From positions 620,001 to 684,000 of the forward strand of contig NZ_FNJC01000003.1 of the NCBI RefSeq assembly GCF_900104305.1: DNA of 64,000 nucleotides. The letters run 5' to 3'. Below the pieces are notes generated by a model. That model saw only the letters and a list, made by a program, of their open reading frames with translations, was not told the origin of the DNA and ran no database searches. Source of the DNA: Filomicrobium insigne (GTDB taxonomy: Bacteria > Pseudomonadota > Alphaproteobacteria > Rhizobiales > Hyphomicrobiaceae). Position numbers and translations under genes: made by a program. The first letter of the stretch is position 1; the number at the start of each line of letters is the position of its first letter. Positions 44,943 through 55,292 of the stretch are shown here, one piece after another.

Positions 44943-45532
44943 GTCAGCGCCTTCACCCAAAATTGCATCGGCTTTGAGGTCTCCTCGTCCTCGCCGATAT
45001 CCTTCCAGGAATAGTGCGCTACGAGCCCTTCTACCGGGGCATAGCCGCGCTTACGCCAGAACGCATCGAGCGGCACATACCCAGGCTCTTTCAACGGATG
45101 ATTATCGGGACGCACGACACGGCAAAACGTCGAGATATCGAAGCCACCAAGTTTCCTCGCGTGCTCTTCACGGCCATCGAAAAATGCATGCCCAAGACCG
45201 TGCCCGCGGTACTCTTTCAGCAGCACTGACTCTCCGCAGTAAAACACTTTCGAAATATCGTACCCTGCGGACTCGAAGGGCTCAATGAACTCAGCATCGG
45301 TCTCGACCATGGGCGAGGCCGTGGACGCCCCGACCACTTTGTCGCCGTCACGGGCAACAATGCAGACCGCGCCACGACCCGCGGCGAACTTGGCCAGATA
45401 CTCTTCCTCATAGGCCGCTGAGCCCTCGTAAAGATAAGGCCAAGCCCGGAATACGGCGATCCGCAAGCGCGCCAGATCCGGCAGTACTGATTTCAACTGA
45501 TCGCCGGTCAGAGAATCGACAGTCAGGTTCAT
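44939..45532 (-). CDS. GNAT-family N-acetyltransferase
   Basis: A 197-residue GNAT protein. Acetyl-CoA-binding motif A is seen as [24 protein letters not shown] (R/Q-x-x-G-x-G/A type), with the strand [10 protein letters not shown] before it. Its start overlaps the panD stop by four bases and its stop overlaps the nitrilase start by four, so all three proteins are probably made from one message with coupled translation. In enterics the GNAT-like PanZ drives self-cleavage of PanD; this protein is longer and not a clear PanZ orthologue, but the link is suggestive. Confidence 0.9.
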   Translation of the reverse strand: MNLTVDSLTGDQLKSVLPDLARLRIAVFRAWPYLYEGSAAYEEEYLAKFAAGRGAVCIVARDGDKVVGASTASPMVETDAEFIEPFESAGYDISKVFYCGESVLLKEYRGHGLGHAFFDGREEHARKLGGFDISTFCRVVRPDNHPLKEPGYVPLDAFWRKRGYAPVEGLVAHYSWKDIGEDEETSKPMQFWVKALT

Positions 45533-45888
45533 ATCCGCAGCTTCTGTGGTCTATTGTTGGCATCGCATATAACAACGGTCGGCTGCCAGTTGCGGGCTTC
45601 ACGTTCTTCCATTTGAGCGTAAGCACAGATGATGAGCTTGTCGCCCACACAAACGAGGCGCGCGGCCGCACCGTTCAGACCGATGACACCGGAACCCGGA
45701 GCGCCTTCAATGACGTAGGTGGCAAAGCGATTGCCGTTATCGATGTCATAGATCTCCACGCGCTCGTTGAGCAAAAGCCCGGCCGCTGCAATCAACTCTG
45801 GATCGATCGAGATCGATCCTTCGTAGTTGAGGTCGCATTCCGTAACGGTGGCGCGATGCAGTTTGCATTTCAGCATCGTAACGAGCAT
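45529..45888 (-). CDS. panD: Aspartate 1-decarboxylase (pyruvoyl)
   Basis: A 119-residue PanD that makes beta-alanine, the precursor for pantothenate and CoA. The self-cleavage site is intact (YEGSISID, between Gly24 and Ser25, which becomes the pyruvoyl group), with [16 protein letters not shown] before it and [20 protein letters not shown] after. ATG 45888 has GGAG ahead; a frame extending to 46245 runs into the next gene and is spurious. It is coupled by overlap to the GNAT gene. Confidence 0.95.
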   Translation of the reverse strand: MLVTMLKCKLHRATVTECDLNYEGSISIDPELIAAAGLLLNERVEIYDIDNGNRFATYVIEGAPGSGVIGLNGAAARLVCVGDKLIICAYAQMEEREARNWQPTVVICDANNRPQKLRI

Positions 45889-45925
45889 AGGCAGGCTCCG
45901 TGATGGCGAGGCTCTGGCTGGAACG

Positions 45926-46360
45926 TCAGCCGGCAACCTGCGCGATCCAATCTGTGAGGTTGTAATACGTCGTAACGCGCGCGATTTTCCCCGCCCGCAC
46001 TTCAAAAAAAGTCCCCGCCGGCAACCGGTAGGTTTGACCCTTGGCCTCTGGCAGACCCTGGTCAGTATTGAGATAGGTGCCAACGACGTTAAATTCAGCC
46101 GCGGCCCGGGTACCATCGCGTCCGACCATGACAGCGACGTCTTCGAGCTGCTCGCGATAGTGATGCGCCATACGCGCGTTGAATGCGGCAAACTTCTCTT
46201 TACCTTGACGCCGCTCGCCCTGGTTAACGTCGTGAATGACGTCATCCGTCAGGAACGAAAGCATCGTGTCAGAATCACCGGCATTAAACGCGTCATAATA
46301 GCGGCGGATCAAAGCAGCCGTCTCTTGGCGAGCGGCGGATTGCGCTGCATTGTCGCTCAT
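45926..46360 (-). CDS. NTF2-like / SnoaL-type protein
   Basis: A 144-residue alpha+beta-barrel protein of the ketosteroid-isomerase-like NTF2 superfamily: [42 protein letters not shown], then [21 protein letters not shown]. Such folds bind small hydrophobic ligands or act as isomerases or lyases; the substrate is unknown. GGGAG precedes ATG 46360. It is 37 bases upstream of panD on the same strand and is probably the first gene of that operon. Confidence 0.88.
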   Translation of the reverse strand: MSDNAAQSAARQETAALIRRYYDAFNAGDSDTMLSFLTDDVIHDVNQGERRQGKEKFAAFNARMAHHYREQLEDVAVMVGRDGTRAAAEFNVVGTYLNTDQGLPEAKGQTYRLPAGTFFEVRAGKIARVTTYYNLTDWIAQVAG

Positions 46361-46544
46361 CGGCGATTGTTCTCCCATGCGATATGCTGAAAATCGAAAC
46401 TCTGCTTAGCAGCCACGCTCGTCCTGGCCAAGTCATGAAGCGCCGCAGTTATCCGGCGAAGTAAAGATGGCGATCTTGCACACAGTGCCACCACGCGCTA
46501 TCTGCAGACGCATGAGAACAGAAATCGAACCTGGGGATCACGAC

Positions 46545-47486
46545 GTGGCCCAACCAGCAAGCGGAATCACCGTCGCCGCCCTATACAAGTTTACCGCAAT
46601 CGAAGATTGCTCCGCACTCCGCGATCAGCTGTTCGCCCTGTGCGAGCGCGAGGCGATACGGGGCACCCTGCTTCTTGCATCGGAAGGCCTCAATGGAACC
46701 GTTGCCGGAACCCGGCAAGCGATAGACCGCCTCTTTGCTGCGATCCGGGCGGTTCCTGGATGCGACGATGTCGAGTGGAAAGAGTCGCCAGCCGCCACGC
46801 AGCCCTTCAAGCGCATGAAGGTGCGCCTCAAGCGCGAGATCGTGACAATGGGCGTTGAGGGTATCGACCCACGCACGACGGTGGGCACGTATGTCGATCC
46901 TGCCGACTGGAACGAGCTGATATCTGATCCGGAAACGATCCTGATAGATACCCGCAACGACTACGAAGTCGCGATCGGAACATTCACACGCGCCATCAAT
47001 CCAATGACCCAATCATTCCGAGAGTTTCCAGAGTGGGTCCGCGAAAATCTTGACGCTGGTAAAAAGCCCAGGGTCGCAATGTTTTGCACCGGCGGGATCC
47101 GCTGCGAAAAGGCCACCGCTTTGCTCAAACAGCAAGGCTTCGAGGAGGTCTACCATCTCAAAGGCGGCATCCTGAAATACCTGGAGGATGTCCCCGCAGA
47201 TGAAAGCCTCTGGAAGGGTGAGTGCTTCGTATTCGACGAACGCGTCTCCCTTCGCCACGAATTAAAGGTTGGCTCCTACCAACTGTGCTCCGTCTGCCGG
47301 GAACCGATTTCGTCGCCGACCGGCCAGGGTGGAGGTTATGCAACTAAAGAGTGTGAAAAGTGCGCGACTGAGGCTGATCCAGAGCGACTGAATCGCGCAG
47401 CGGATCGGCAGCGCCAGATAGATCTCGCAGAAGCTCGCGGTCAGAACCATTTCCAACCAGCACCGTCGAACGCGCGACGCCGATAG
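46545..47486 (+). CDS. trhO: tRNA uridine(34) hydroxylase, rhodanese domain
   Basis: A 313-residue TrhO (YceA). TrhO makes ho5U at position 34 of tRNAs, using oxygen. The N-terminal acylphosphatase-like part ([30 protein letters not shown]) is followed by a rhodanese domain with Cys181 in [12 protein letters not shown], and a C-terminal zinc ribbon (LCSVCREP with KECEKC). Start GTG 46545 is chosen because GGGGA lies seven bases ahead and numbering then puts the active Cys at 181, as in E. coli; ATG 46467 or 46512 are alternatives. Confidence 0.9.
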   Translation: MAQPASGITVAALYKFTAIEDCSALRDQLFALCEREAIRGTLLLASEGLNGTVAGTRQAIDRLFAAIRAVPGCDDVEWKESPAATQPFKRMKVRLKREIVTMGVEGIDPRTTVGTYVDPADWNELISDPETILIDTRNDYEVAIGTFTRAINPMTQSFREFPEWVRENLDAGKKPRVAMFCTGGIRCEKATALLKQQGFEEVYHLKGGILKYLEDVPADESLWKGECFVFDERVSLRHELKVGSYQLCSVCREPISSPTGQGGGYATKECEKCATEADPERLNRAADRQRQIDLAEARGQNHFQPAPSNARRR

Positions 47487-47582
47487 CTCGCTTCGCGCTT
47501 CCGACACGTATCTTTACACGCCGCAAGACATTATTAATGCTGGGAGAAATCTGATCCCCGGCAGGCCTCCTATGGTCAGATC

Positions 47583-48644
47583 ATGGCCTCAGCTTTGCTT
47601 CCTGAAACGCCACCAGATCAATTCAGCACACCGAGCGCCCTTTATGACGCCTGTGGCCGGCAACAGGAGCAAAAAACCGTGGTTCAACACACCGAGCATC
47701 CGCGCAGCGTCACGTTTCCGAACAACGACATGTCCCAATTCGGCAAGGGACTGTCCCATTTTCAACATGACTTCCTTTCGTCCGGACTATTCACGGACGA
47801 ACGTCTCGCGCGCCTGATCGAACGCTATCCGCGCGAATACTATATGATAACCACGATGACCCAGCAGAGTCAGAAGCCGGAATGGCGCAACGGCGACCTC
47901 AACGGGGTGTCGGGAGAGTATGCGCTTGAGGCGATCCGCAACGGACGACTCTGGCTCTGCCTCCGTCGCTTCGACCTGATCGCACCGGAATACGATGACC
48001 TCGTCGCGGATGCATTCGCCCAGATCGAAAGCATGAACCCCGGTCTCACGACCAGCGGACATAAATCGAGCCTTCTGATCTCGTCTCCCGGCGCACGCGT
48101 GCTCTACCACGCCGATATTCCGATGGTTTCCCTCTGGCATTTGCGCGGCCGCAAGCGCGTTTGGCTATACGACCCCAACGACAAGACGCACCTTCCCGAC
48201 GAAGTCCTTGAAGGGATCATGTTGCGCGAAACCGAAGAGGAAATCCCCTACGACCAGTCATGGGATCAGACAGCTCAAAGTATCGTTCTCGAACCAGGGT
48301 ACGCCTTGAGCTGGCCGCACAATGCCCCTCACCGCGTTGACAATCTCGAAGGGCTCAACGTCTCCATCACGACGGATTACTTCACGCCGGAGACCAAGCG
48401 CCGCTATGGCGTTTACTACACCAATGGCCTGATGCGTCGCCGTCTGGGCGTCAAACCCCGGTCGACCTCAGCGAACGGTATCGGGGCCTATGCGAAATGC
48501 GCGGCGGCTCTGGCGGCAAAGAAAGTCGGCGTCAAGGCTGCAACCGAGCGCAGCATGATGCAGACATTCAAACTGAACAAAGAAATGCCCGGCGCGCTCA
48601 TCGATTTGAGCCCTGCAGAACAGCAAGCCATTACTCAATACTGA
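47583..48644 (+). CDS. JmjC/cupin-like Fe(II) oxygenase candidate
   Basis: A 353-residue protein with a double-stranded beta-helix core. His176-x-Asp178 (VLYHADIPMVSLWHLRGRKRVWLYDP) and His246 or His250 (LSWPHNAPHRVDN) would make the 2-His-1-carboxylate iron site of cupin-8/JmjC oxygenases. The first about 50 residues look disordered, the start codon may be internal, and a helical tail follows residue 290. It is 97 bases after trhO on the same strand and ends at a terminator. The substrate is unknown; protein or tRNA hydroxylation is possible. Confidence 0.75.
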   Translation: MASALLPETPPDQFSTPSALYDACGRQQEQKTVVQHTEHPRSVTFPNNDMSQFGKGLSHFQHDFLSSGLFTDERLARLIERYPREYYMITTMTQQSQKPEWRNGDLNGVSGEYALEAIRNGRLWLCLRRFDLIAPEYDDLVADAFAQIESMNPGLTTSGHKSSLLISSPGARVLYHADIPMVSLWHLRGRKRVWLYDPNDKTHLPDEVLEGIMLRETEEEIPYDQSWDQTAQSIVLEPGYALSWPHNAPHRVDNLEGLNVSITTDYFTPETKRRYGVYYTNGLMRRRLGVKPRSTSANGIGAYAKCAAALAAKKVGVKAATERSMMQTFKLNKEMPGALIDLSPAEQQAITQY

Positions 48645-48670
48645 CGACCAAGATCACTGCCCCCGGAAAG

Positions 48671-48699
48671 AAATAGGACCGCATTGCGCGGTCCTATTT
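48671..48699. terminator. Bidirectional terminator, JmjC-like gene / rpoD
   Basis: A 12-bp stem (48671-48682 with 48688-48699, loop ATTGC) whose ends are A/T-rich. On the plus strand the T-run continues (TTTTTGTTTT) and on the minus strand TATTTCTTT follows. It serves both convergent genes. Confidence 0.9.
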
Positions 48700-48729
48700 T
48701 TGTTTTGGAGATCGTTGGGTGATGCACGA

Positions 48730-50715
48730 TCAATTGTCGAGGAAGCTACGCAGTTTCCTTGAACGGCTCGGATGCTTCAGCTTACGCAGAGCCTTGGCTT
48801 CAATCTGCCGAATGCGCTCACGCGTAACCGAGAACTGCTGACCAACCTCTTCCAGCGTGTGATCAGTGTTCATACCGATACCAAAGCGCATACGCAGAAC
48901 GCGCTCTTCACGCGGCGTGAGTGATGCAAGCACCCGTGTTGTGGTCTCACGTAGGTTCGACTGAATCGCAGCATCGATTGGCAACACCGCATTGCGATCT
49001 TCGATGAAGTCGCCGAGGTGCGAATCTTCTTCGTCGCCAATTGGCGTTTCAAGCGAGATCGGCTCCTTCGCGATCTTGAGAACCTTACGTACCTTCTCAA
49101 GTGGCATCGCGAGCTTCTCAGCCAGCTCTTCCGGTGTCGGTTCCCGACCGATTTCGTGCAACATCTGACGCGATGTACGAACGATCTTGTTGATCGTCTC
49201 GATCATGTGCACCGGAATACGGATCGTACGAGCTTGGTCCGCGATAGACCGCGTGATCGCCTGCCGGATCCACCACGTCGCGTAAGTCGAGAATTTGTAA
49301 CCGCGGCGATATTCAAACTTATCGACCGCCTTCATCAAACCGATGTTGCCCTCCTGGATGAGATCGAGGAACTGCAGGCCACGGTTCGTATATTTCTTCG
49401 CAATTGAGATCACGAGCCGGAGGTTCGCCTCGACCATTTCCTTCTTGGCTTGGCGGGCTTCCCGTTCGCCCTTCTGCACCGCCTTTACGATGCGCCGAAA
49501 CTCTGGAATCTCAAGGCCGGTTTCACTCGCCAGCTCGTGAATATCACCGCGTATCACGTCGATCTGGGCACGTTCATTATTGATAAAGTTCGCCCACTTC
49601 TTGCCCTGCTGCGCCATGCGGTCGAGCCAAGTCTGGTCGAGTTCGTTACCGAAGTACTCGCCAATAAAGGCCTGCCGTGAAACACCGCAGGAATCGGCGA
49701 GCCGCATCAGACGCCCCTCGAAACCAACAAGCCGCTTGTTGATGGCGTACAGCTGCTCAACGAGGCTTTCGATACGGTTGTTATTGAGCGAAAGGCTTTT
49801 GACGTCCGTGATGATCTCATCGCGGAGCTTGTCGTAGGCGCGCTGCTGCTGGCTGGAGGCTTGATCACCCGCCACCTGCTGCTCAAGCATCCGATCCTGT
49901 TGTTTACGAAGCTTTTTGTAGTTGGACGCAATACGCTCGAAGGTTTCCAGAACCTTAGGCTTCAGTTCGGCTTCCATCGCCGCGAGAGACATGGAGTTCT
50001 CGAAGTCCTCCTCGTCTTCTTCGCTCTCGGCTCCTTCAGCGTTCGCTTCGCCTTCGGTTTCTCCACCTTCTTCGGTAGAGCCGTTCGCACTTTCGGCCTC
50101 GCCGGCCTCCTTGGCTTCCGGACCTTCGTACGTCGCTTCGAGGTCGATGATGTCGCGCAGGAGAATGCGCCCGTCATTCAACTCGTCATGCCAGATGATG
50201 ATGGCCTGGAACGTCAGCGGGCTTTCGCAAAGCCCTGCGATCATTGCCTCGCGACCGGCCTCGATGCGTTTCGCGATAGCAATTTCGCCTTCGCGCGAAA
50301 GCAGTTCGACCGATCCCATTTCCCGCAGATACATGCGGACGGGATCATCTGTACGCTCGCTAGGTTCAGACTTCGTCTCAGCCCGCGCCGGTACGGCCTG
50401 CGTAGTCAGCGCGCGGCTTTCCTCTTCGTCCTCGCCTTCAGATTGCTCTTCACCCTCGCGCTCTTCGGTATCGTCGGACTCGACGACGTTGATGCCCATA
50501 TCCGCGAGCATCGCGTAAAGGTCTTCGATCTGGTCTGAGGAAACCTCCTCAGACGGCAGAACGGTATTCAGCTCTTCATATGTAACATAACCGCGTGCCT
50601 TACCCGCTTTGATGAAGCGCTTGACCGCCTGGTCGGACATATCGAGAAGCGGGCTGTCGCGCTCGATCTCTGCACTCGACGCGTTCGCCTGATCTTCTTC
50701 TTTCACATTCGCCAT
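48730..50715 (-). CDS. rpoD: RNA polymerase sigma factor RpoD (sigma-70)
   Basis: The 661-residue primary sigma factor. Region 1.1 is near residues 25-80, region 1.2 starts around 125 ([29 protein letters not shown]), and a non-conserved insert rich in Glu/Ala follows. Regions 2.1-2.4 include [59 protein letters not shown]. Region 3 and region 4.2 ([26 protein letters not shown]) end the protein. It follows dnaG, the standard macromolecular-synthesis order, with a 250-base gap. Confidence 0.97.
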   Translation of the reverse strand: MANVKEEDQANASSAEIERDSPLLDMSDQAVKRFIKAGKARGYVTYEELNTVLPSEEVSSDQIEDLYAMLADMGINVVESDDTEEREGEEQSEGEDEEESRALTTQAVPARAETKSEPSERTDDPVRMYLREMGSVELLSREGEIAIAKRIEAGREAMIAGLCESPLTFQAIIIWHDELNDGRILLRDIIDLEATYEGPEAKEAGEAESANGSTEEGGETEGEANAEGAESEEDEEDFENSMSLAAMEAELKPKVLETFERIASNYKKLRKQQDRMLEQQVAGDQASSQQQRAYDKLRDEIITDVKSLSLNNNRIESLVEQLYAINKRLVGFEGRLMRLADSCGVSRQAFIGEYFGNELDQTWLDRMAQQGKKWANFINNERAQIDVIRGDIHELASETGLEIPEFRRIVKAVQKGEREARQAKKEMVEANLRLVISIAKKYTNRGLQFLDLIQEGNIGLMKAVDKFEYRRGYKFSTYATWWIRQAITRSIADQARTIRIPVHMIETINKIVRTSRQMLHEIGREPTPEELAEKLAMPLEKVRKVLKIAKEPISLETPIGDEEDSHLGDFIEDRNAVLPIDAAIQSNLRETTTRVLASLTPREERVLRMRFGIGMNTDHTLEEVGQQFSVTRERIRQIEAKALRKLKHPSRSRKLRSFLDN

Positions 50716-50966
50716 GGTCGCGATTACCCTAGTTGTGTTGGGCCTCGACGACGTTCAGCCGGCCTCGTCGTTGTTGCCGCCAGCTCACGTACGATCGAAT
50801 CTCGTGTTGAATCCTCGTTTTGGGTCGGAAGTGGCCAAACGATCCCCGAGTACCGCTGACGAAGTGCCGCCTGAATTTCTCGTAGGCTTGCCATCATTCG
50901 TCATGCAAGTTCGGTTCCTGTCTTTGCATGGGCGGCCCCTTCGCCCTGAATGTTGACCCACGACTC

Positions 50967-52901
50967 TCAAGCCTCACTATCCCCCGACTTGACTGGGGAA
51001 AGAGCAGGCTCCGCCTCCGTCGACGGTTGCCGCTTGATCTCGCAGATCTGCGCCAATGCTGCGCTGCTGTCTTCTTCGTGCCAAGCCGCACGAAGCGAAC
51101 TCTGAAGCCCGACTTGGCTCTCATGGAGCGCGAGGGAGTGGCAAAAGCCAGTCTCCACCTCTGCGGCGTCGGCTTCGGGTTCGACAAACTTATCGCACCG
51201 GTGCGTAATAGAGCGCTCGACAAGTTCGACGAACTTGTCAAGTCCCAAACAGGTCAAATGAGAACGAAGCTCGTTTCTGTCAAGTGATTTCTCGGTCGCT
51301 TGAGCAGATAGAACCCCATCTCTGATCTTCGCCAATCCTTCTGCACTGAACTGAATATCGGCGATTTCCTCGGCGTAATCGGCGACAAGCCACGGATGAT
51401 TTAACAATGTCCGTATCAGGAGCACTTCTCTCTGCGGGAACCCTCCACCCGCGGCAACCAGCCGGCTTTGCTTCAAACTACTGCTAGCTGCAACGCGGGT
51501 TCCTTGTCGAGCAGCCTTACCAGGAGGCCCACTACTCCACTTGCCGGCGGCGGCCGGCGCACCGTAAGCAGGTTTCCGCATACTTCCTGACGCATGCGCA
51601 GGCTGCGCACCAGCTCCAGGTTGCGGCCTCCAGGCCTTAAACAACCTATCGCGCATATCGCGTTCATAGTGAGAACGCACCGCGTCATCCGTAATTTGAG
51701 CGGTCAACTTGCGGATCTGCAACTCCAGGCCCGCCCGTCGTTCCGGCGTTGACCAATCTCCTGCATCCCACTCGCGGGAGAACAGCACATCGGCAAAGCC
51801 CCGTGCCCGCACCATAACGCCTTCAAACCCTTCTCGGCCTGACTGGCGCAACATATCATCCGGGTCGAGCCCATCCGGCATGAACGCGAAAGACAAACTA
51901 ACTCCAGGCTTCAGATGCGGAAGAGCAGTATCGAGCGCTCGATTCGCCGCTTTGCGCCCAGCGCTGTCGCCGTCGAAGCATAAGATGGGTTCGGGAGCCA
52001 TCCGCCACAACAGCTGCACCTGTTCTTGCGTCAATGCGGTACCCAACGGCGCGACCGCTTCCTTGACGCCAGCCTGCGCCAAAGCAATCACGTCCATATA
52101 GCCTTCGACAACGATGATGCGCGAAGCCTCATGCGCGGCCGGCCTAGCCGCCGCAAGATTGAAAAGAACCCAACCCTTATGAAACAACGGCGTGTCGGGC
52201 GAATTGAGATACTTAGCAGGCTGGCCATCATCGAGGGCGCGTCCACCAAATGCGATCACCCGGCTCTTATGATCGGTGATCGGGAACATCACGCGATGGC
52301 GAAAACGATCATACGAGGTTGGAATATCCGGCCCGCCGATCAACATTCCCGACGTGATCATCTCACGTTCGGTGAAACCCGCCGCACTTAGATAGGTTTT
52401 CAGCCGTGTCCGATCATGAGGCGCATATCCCAAGCGAAACCCGCTGACCGTCGCTTCACTTAGGCCGCGGCGAACAAGATAGCCGCTCGCTTCCCGGCCA
52501 TCGCGCGTATGCAACTGATCTTCGAAGAACTTCGCCGACGTTTCCAGGAGGCGGTAAAGACGTTCCCGTTCGTCTTCCTGCGCCCGGGATTCGGGATCGC
52601 GCGGCGCCGGTTTTGGCAGCGTAACACCCGCTTCTTCCGCCAGACGCTCGACGGCCTCAGGAAACGACAAACCTTCCGTCTTGATCAGAAACGTGAAGAT
52701 GTCACCATGCTCACCCGAAGCGAAGCAATGGTAGAACCCCTTCTGATCATTCACGAAAAAGGAAGGCGTCTTTTCAGTCTTAAAGGGGGACAAGCCTGCG
52801 AATTCACGCCCTTGCTTTTTCAACGCCACCTTGCGCCCAACCACCTGACTGACAGACAGGCGTGAGCGAATCTCATCGAGAATGTGAGGTGGAAAACGCA
52901 T
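50967..52901 (-). CDS. dnaG: DNA primase
   Basis: A 644-residue DnaG making RNA primers for replication. TOPRIM signatures: IIVVEGYMDVIALAQAG and ILCFDGDSAGRKAANRAL. The C-terminal part binds the helicase. The N-terminal CHC2 zinc-binding domain is degenerate: the usual C-P-F-H pair reads GLSPFK and the second pair reads FYHCFASGEHG, so only Cys59 of four ligands remains. This is a known tendency of alphaproteobacterial primases. rpoD lies downstream in the same direction. Confidence 0.95.
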   Translation of the reverse strand: MRFPPHILDEIRSRLSVSQVVGRKVALKKQGREFAGLSPFKTEKTPSFFVNDQKGFYHCFASGEHGDIFTFLIKTEGLSFPEAVERLAEEAGVTLPKPAPRDPESRAQEDERERLYRLLETSAKFFEDQLHTRDGREASGYLVRRGLSEATVSGFRLGYAPHDRTRLKTYLSAAGFTEREMITSGMLIGGPDIPTSYDRFRHRVMFPITDHKSRVIAFGGRALDDGQPAKYLNSPDTPLFHKGWVLFNLAAARPAAHEASRIIVVEGYMDVIALAQAGVKEAVAPLGTALTQEQVQLLWRMAPEPILCFDGDSAGRKAANRALDTALPHLKPGVSLSFAFMPDGLDPDDMLRQSGREGFEGVMVRARGFADVLFSREWDAGDWSTPERRAGLELQIRKLTAQITDDAVRSHYERDMRDRLFKAWRPQPGAGAQPAHASGSMRKPAYGAPAAAGKWSSGPPGKAARQGTRVAASSSLKQSRLVAAGGGFPQREVLLIRTLLNHPWLVADYAEEIADIQFSAEGLAKIRDGVLSAQATEKSLDRNELRSHLTCLGLDKFVELVERSITHRCDKFVEPEADAAEVETGFCHSLALHESQVGLQSSLRAAWHEEDSSAALAQICEIKRQPSTEAEPALSPVKSGDSEA

Positions 52902-53202
52902 CAGCGGTATCTCGATCGCAGTTCTCTAACCGTATCGCCCTCAACCTGCCGGGCGAGCCTGCCTGCAGATTTTTTAGCGATCTCGATTTTCCCCTTGATT
53001 GAGGCGCGACATCGCCTTCAACCCCGCTTGCAGCGCTCGCGTCATCCGCACCAACGCGCAGATAAGGCTCGAACGCTTCATGAGAGCGCACAAAAAACGA
53101 CGCTATCCACAGAGATTAGAGCGATTCGTCCTGGGGTAGGCCTGGAGCAAGCAAAGCGCCATGCTCTCTACCCGCTTTCCACAGGAACTTGGTTCAAAGA
53201 GG
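52902..53202. other. Intergenic region upstream of dnaG
   Basis: About 300 bases between the dnaG start and the stop of the GatB/YqeY gene, both on the minus strand. It presumably carries the dnaG-rpoD promoter. No gene, hairpin or repeat was clear. Confidence 0.4.
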
Positions 53203-53670
53203 CTACTTCAGTTCCTCTTTGACCATCGCGCTGGCCCGGCCGAAGTCCATTTGACCGGCAAATCGTTCCTTCAGCACACCCATGGTGCGTCCCATGTCCT
53301 TCAAGCCGCTGCAGCCCACCTCATCCATAACGGTCTTCACGGCCGCACGCATCTCTGTCTCGTTCATCTGCTGCGGCAGAAACTCTTCGATGATGGGAAT
53401 CTCGGCTTCTTCCTTCTCGGCCAACTCGATCCGGCCTGCCTGACGGTAGGTGTCGGCCGCTTCGCGGCGCTGCTTAATCATCTTTTGCAGCAATGCGAGT
53501 ATATCTTGCTCGTCCGCGCGGTCTTTGCCGGTCGTCTGTCCCTTTTCATCGGCACGTGCGGCGATGTCGCGGTCCTTAATTGCCGCGTTTATGAGCCGCA
53601 AAGTCGAAACCCTGGCCTTCTCGCCAGATTTCATTGCGTCCTTCATCGCTTGGTTGATGCGTTCGCGCAT
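53203..53670 (-). CDS. GatB/YqeY-domain protein
   Basis: A 155-residue YqeY-type protein (MRERINQAMKDAMKSGEKARVSTLRLINAAIKDRDIAARA, QKMIKQRREAADTYRQAGR, IIEEFLPQQMNETEMRAAVKTVM). The domain is also the tail of GatB, where it contacts tRNA in the amidotransferase; the free-standing form is often found beside dnaG/rpoD, as here, and may also touch tRNA. GGAGG precedes ATG 53670; the longer frame to 53814 is unsupported. Confidence 0.92.
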   Translation of the reverse strand: MRERINQAMKDAMKSGEKARVSTLRLINAAIKDRDIAARADEKGQTTGKDRADEQDILALLQKMIKQRREAADTYRQAGRIELAEKEEAEIPIIEEFLPQQMNETEMRAAVKTVMDEVGCSGLKDMGRTMGVLKERFAGQMDFGRASAMVKEELK

Positions 53671-54068
53671 ATCGCCTCCATAACGTAAATTCCACAGCCG
53701 GGAGCTGGGCTGCGGGACGCCTATGTGCCGGAACTGTCTGTATCCATGGCCAAAAGTGGCGCCAGTGTCTACCTGAGCCGTTGTGTGCCGATATCGCGCT
53801 TTTCGCGGCGGCAAGTCCCGCGTGGTTTAGAGGGCAAGGCCAATACCTGCAAGCACCCTTCACGTATTTAGCCTGTTGTCGAAAAAAGTCGCATAGAACG
53901 TCGGGGAGTATGGAAACTTGAGCTAGGCTCTCTTGACTTCCCGCCACCAGCCGATAAGCACACAACCTTAATGATATTTCCGGTTACTGGAACGAGCGGC
54001 AGGGCTGTATCTGCCCGCCGAACGCCTTATATCGGGCCCGCGGCAATGCAACATCGGGACAGTTCGAG
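53671..54068. other. Divergent intergenic region, YqeY-like / carA
   Basis: About 400 bases with promoters of both transcription units. A TTGACT stands near 53933 and a short GGCAG/CTGCC repeat near 54000-54020, too weak to call. No pyrimidine-sensing attenuator was recognised. Confidence 0.4.
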
Positions 54069-55292
54069 TTGACTTCAACCCCCTTCAAAGACGCTCCGGC
54101 CTCATGGGATGACGAACCCTTGACGGCACGCCTTGTTTTGGCGGACGGCACAGTCATTTCAGGTCAAGGACTGGGCGCCACCGGCTCTGCAATCGGTGAA
54201 GTCTGCTTCAACACGGCGATGACCGGCTATCAGGAAATTCTGACTGATCCCTCCTATGCCGGCCAGATCATCACATTCACATTTCCGCACATTGGCAACG
54301 TCGGCGTTAATGACGAAGACGGCGAAACCTCCAATCTCGCTGCTACGTCCGCCGTCCGTGGCTGTGTACTGCGCGCACCAATCAGTGATCCCTCCAACTA
54401 CCGTGCGACGGCCCACCTCGATCAATGGTTGAAGGCTCGCAACATTATTGCGATCGGCGGCATAGATACCCGGGCTTTGACCGCGCTCATTCGCAAGCAG
54501 GGCATGCCGAATGCCGTCATCGCACACGAACCCTCCGGCAAATTCGATATCGAGAAGATGGCCGCCGATGCTGCGGCATGGCCAGGGCTTGATGGCATGG
54601 ATCTCGTGCCGGACGTTACCACCGGACAATCCTATACGTGGGATGAGATGCGCTGGCGCTGGAATGTCGGATACGAGCGGCAGGAGAATCCCGAATTCCA
54701 CGTGGTCGCTATTGATTATGGCCTTAAACGCAACATTTTGCGTTGCCTGGCCAGTGCCGGATGCCGTGTTACAGTTCTGCCCGCCACAGCAACGGCCACC
54801 GACGTTCTTGAACGCCAGCCCGACGGCATCTTTCTATCCAACGGCCCAGGCGATCCGGCCGCCACAGGCACTTATGCGGTGCCAGAGATCAAGAAGTTGA
54901 TCGATACGGGGTTGCCGATGTTCGGCATCTGCCTCGGTCATCAGATGCTGTCTTTAGCCCTCGGAGCTAAAACCAGAAAGATGCACCAGGGGCATCACGG
55001 CGCCAATCACCCAGTCAAGGACCACGCGACGGGAAAAGTCGAAATTACATCCATGAATCATGGGTTTACGGTTGATCGCGAGAGTCTCCCAGACGGCGTA
55101 AAGGAAACCCACCGATCGCTCTTCGACGGCAGCAATTGCGGGATCACGTTGGAAGGTAAACCGGTTTTCTCCGTACAATACCATCCAGAAGCTTCTCCCG
55201 GCCCACAGGATAGCCACTACCTTTTCACGCGGTTTATGGAACTCATCCGGGAGCATAAGCGCTCGATGCCTGCGGGATCGGTGGCACGGTGA
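54069..55292 (+). CDS. carA: Carbamoyl-phosphate synthase, glutaminase subunit
   Basis: A 407-residue CarA giving ammonia to CarB for carbamoyl phosphate (arginine and pyrimidine routes). Typical parts: VISGQGLGATGSAIGEVCFNTAMTGYQEILTDPSYAGQIITFT, the nucleophile Cys288 in MFGICLGHQM, and QYHPEASPGP with the His-Glu pair. The only plausible start is a TTG at 54069; the next in-frame start would cut into the domain. The stop TGA overlaps the GTG of the next gene. Confidence 0.95.
   Translation: MTSTPFKDAPASWDDEPLTARLVLADGTVISGQGLGATGSAIGEVCFNTAMTGYQEILTDPSYAGQIITFTFPHIGNVGVNDEDGETSNLAATSAVRGCVLRAPISDPSNYRATAHLDQWLKARNIIAIGGIDTRALTALIRKQGMPNAVIAHEPSGKFDIEKMAADAAAWPGLDGMDLVPDVTTGQSYTWDEMRWRWNVGYERQENPEFHVVAIDYGLKRNILRCLASAGCRVTVLPATATATDVLERQPDGIFLSNGPGDPAATGTYAVPEIKKLIDTGLPMFGICLGHQMLSLALGAKTRKMHQGHHGANHPVKDHATGKVEITSMNHGFTVDRESLPDGVKETHRSLFDGSNCGITLEGKPVFSVQYHPEASPGPQDSHYLFTRFMELIREHKRSMPAGSVAR

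Noticed and set aside
44939-45532. Naming the GNAT gene panZ/panM
   Set aside because: It is about 70 residues longer than PanZ and I see no specific PanZ signature; only position supports the link.
45889-46245. N-terminal extension of panD by 119 residues
   Set aside because: The extension is the antiparallel or shifted reading of the NTF2-like gene; panD has its own start and GGAG site at 45888.
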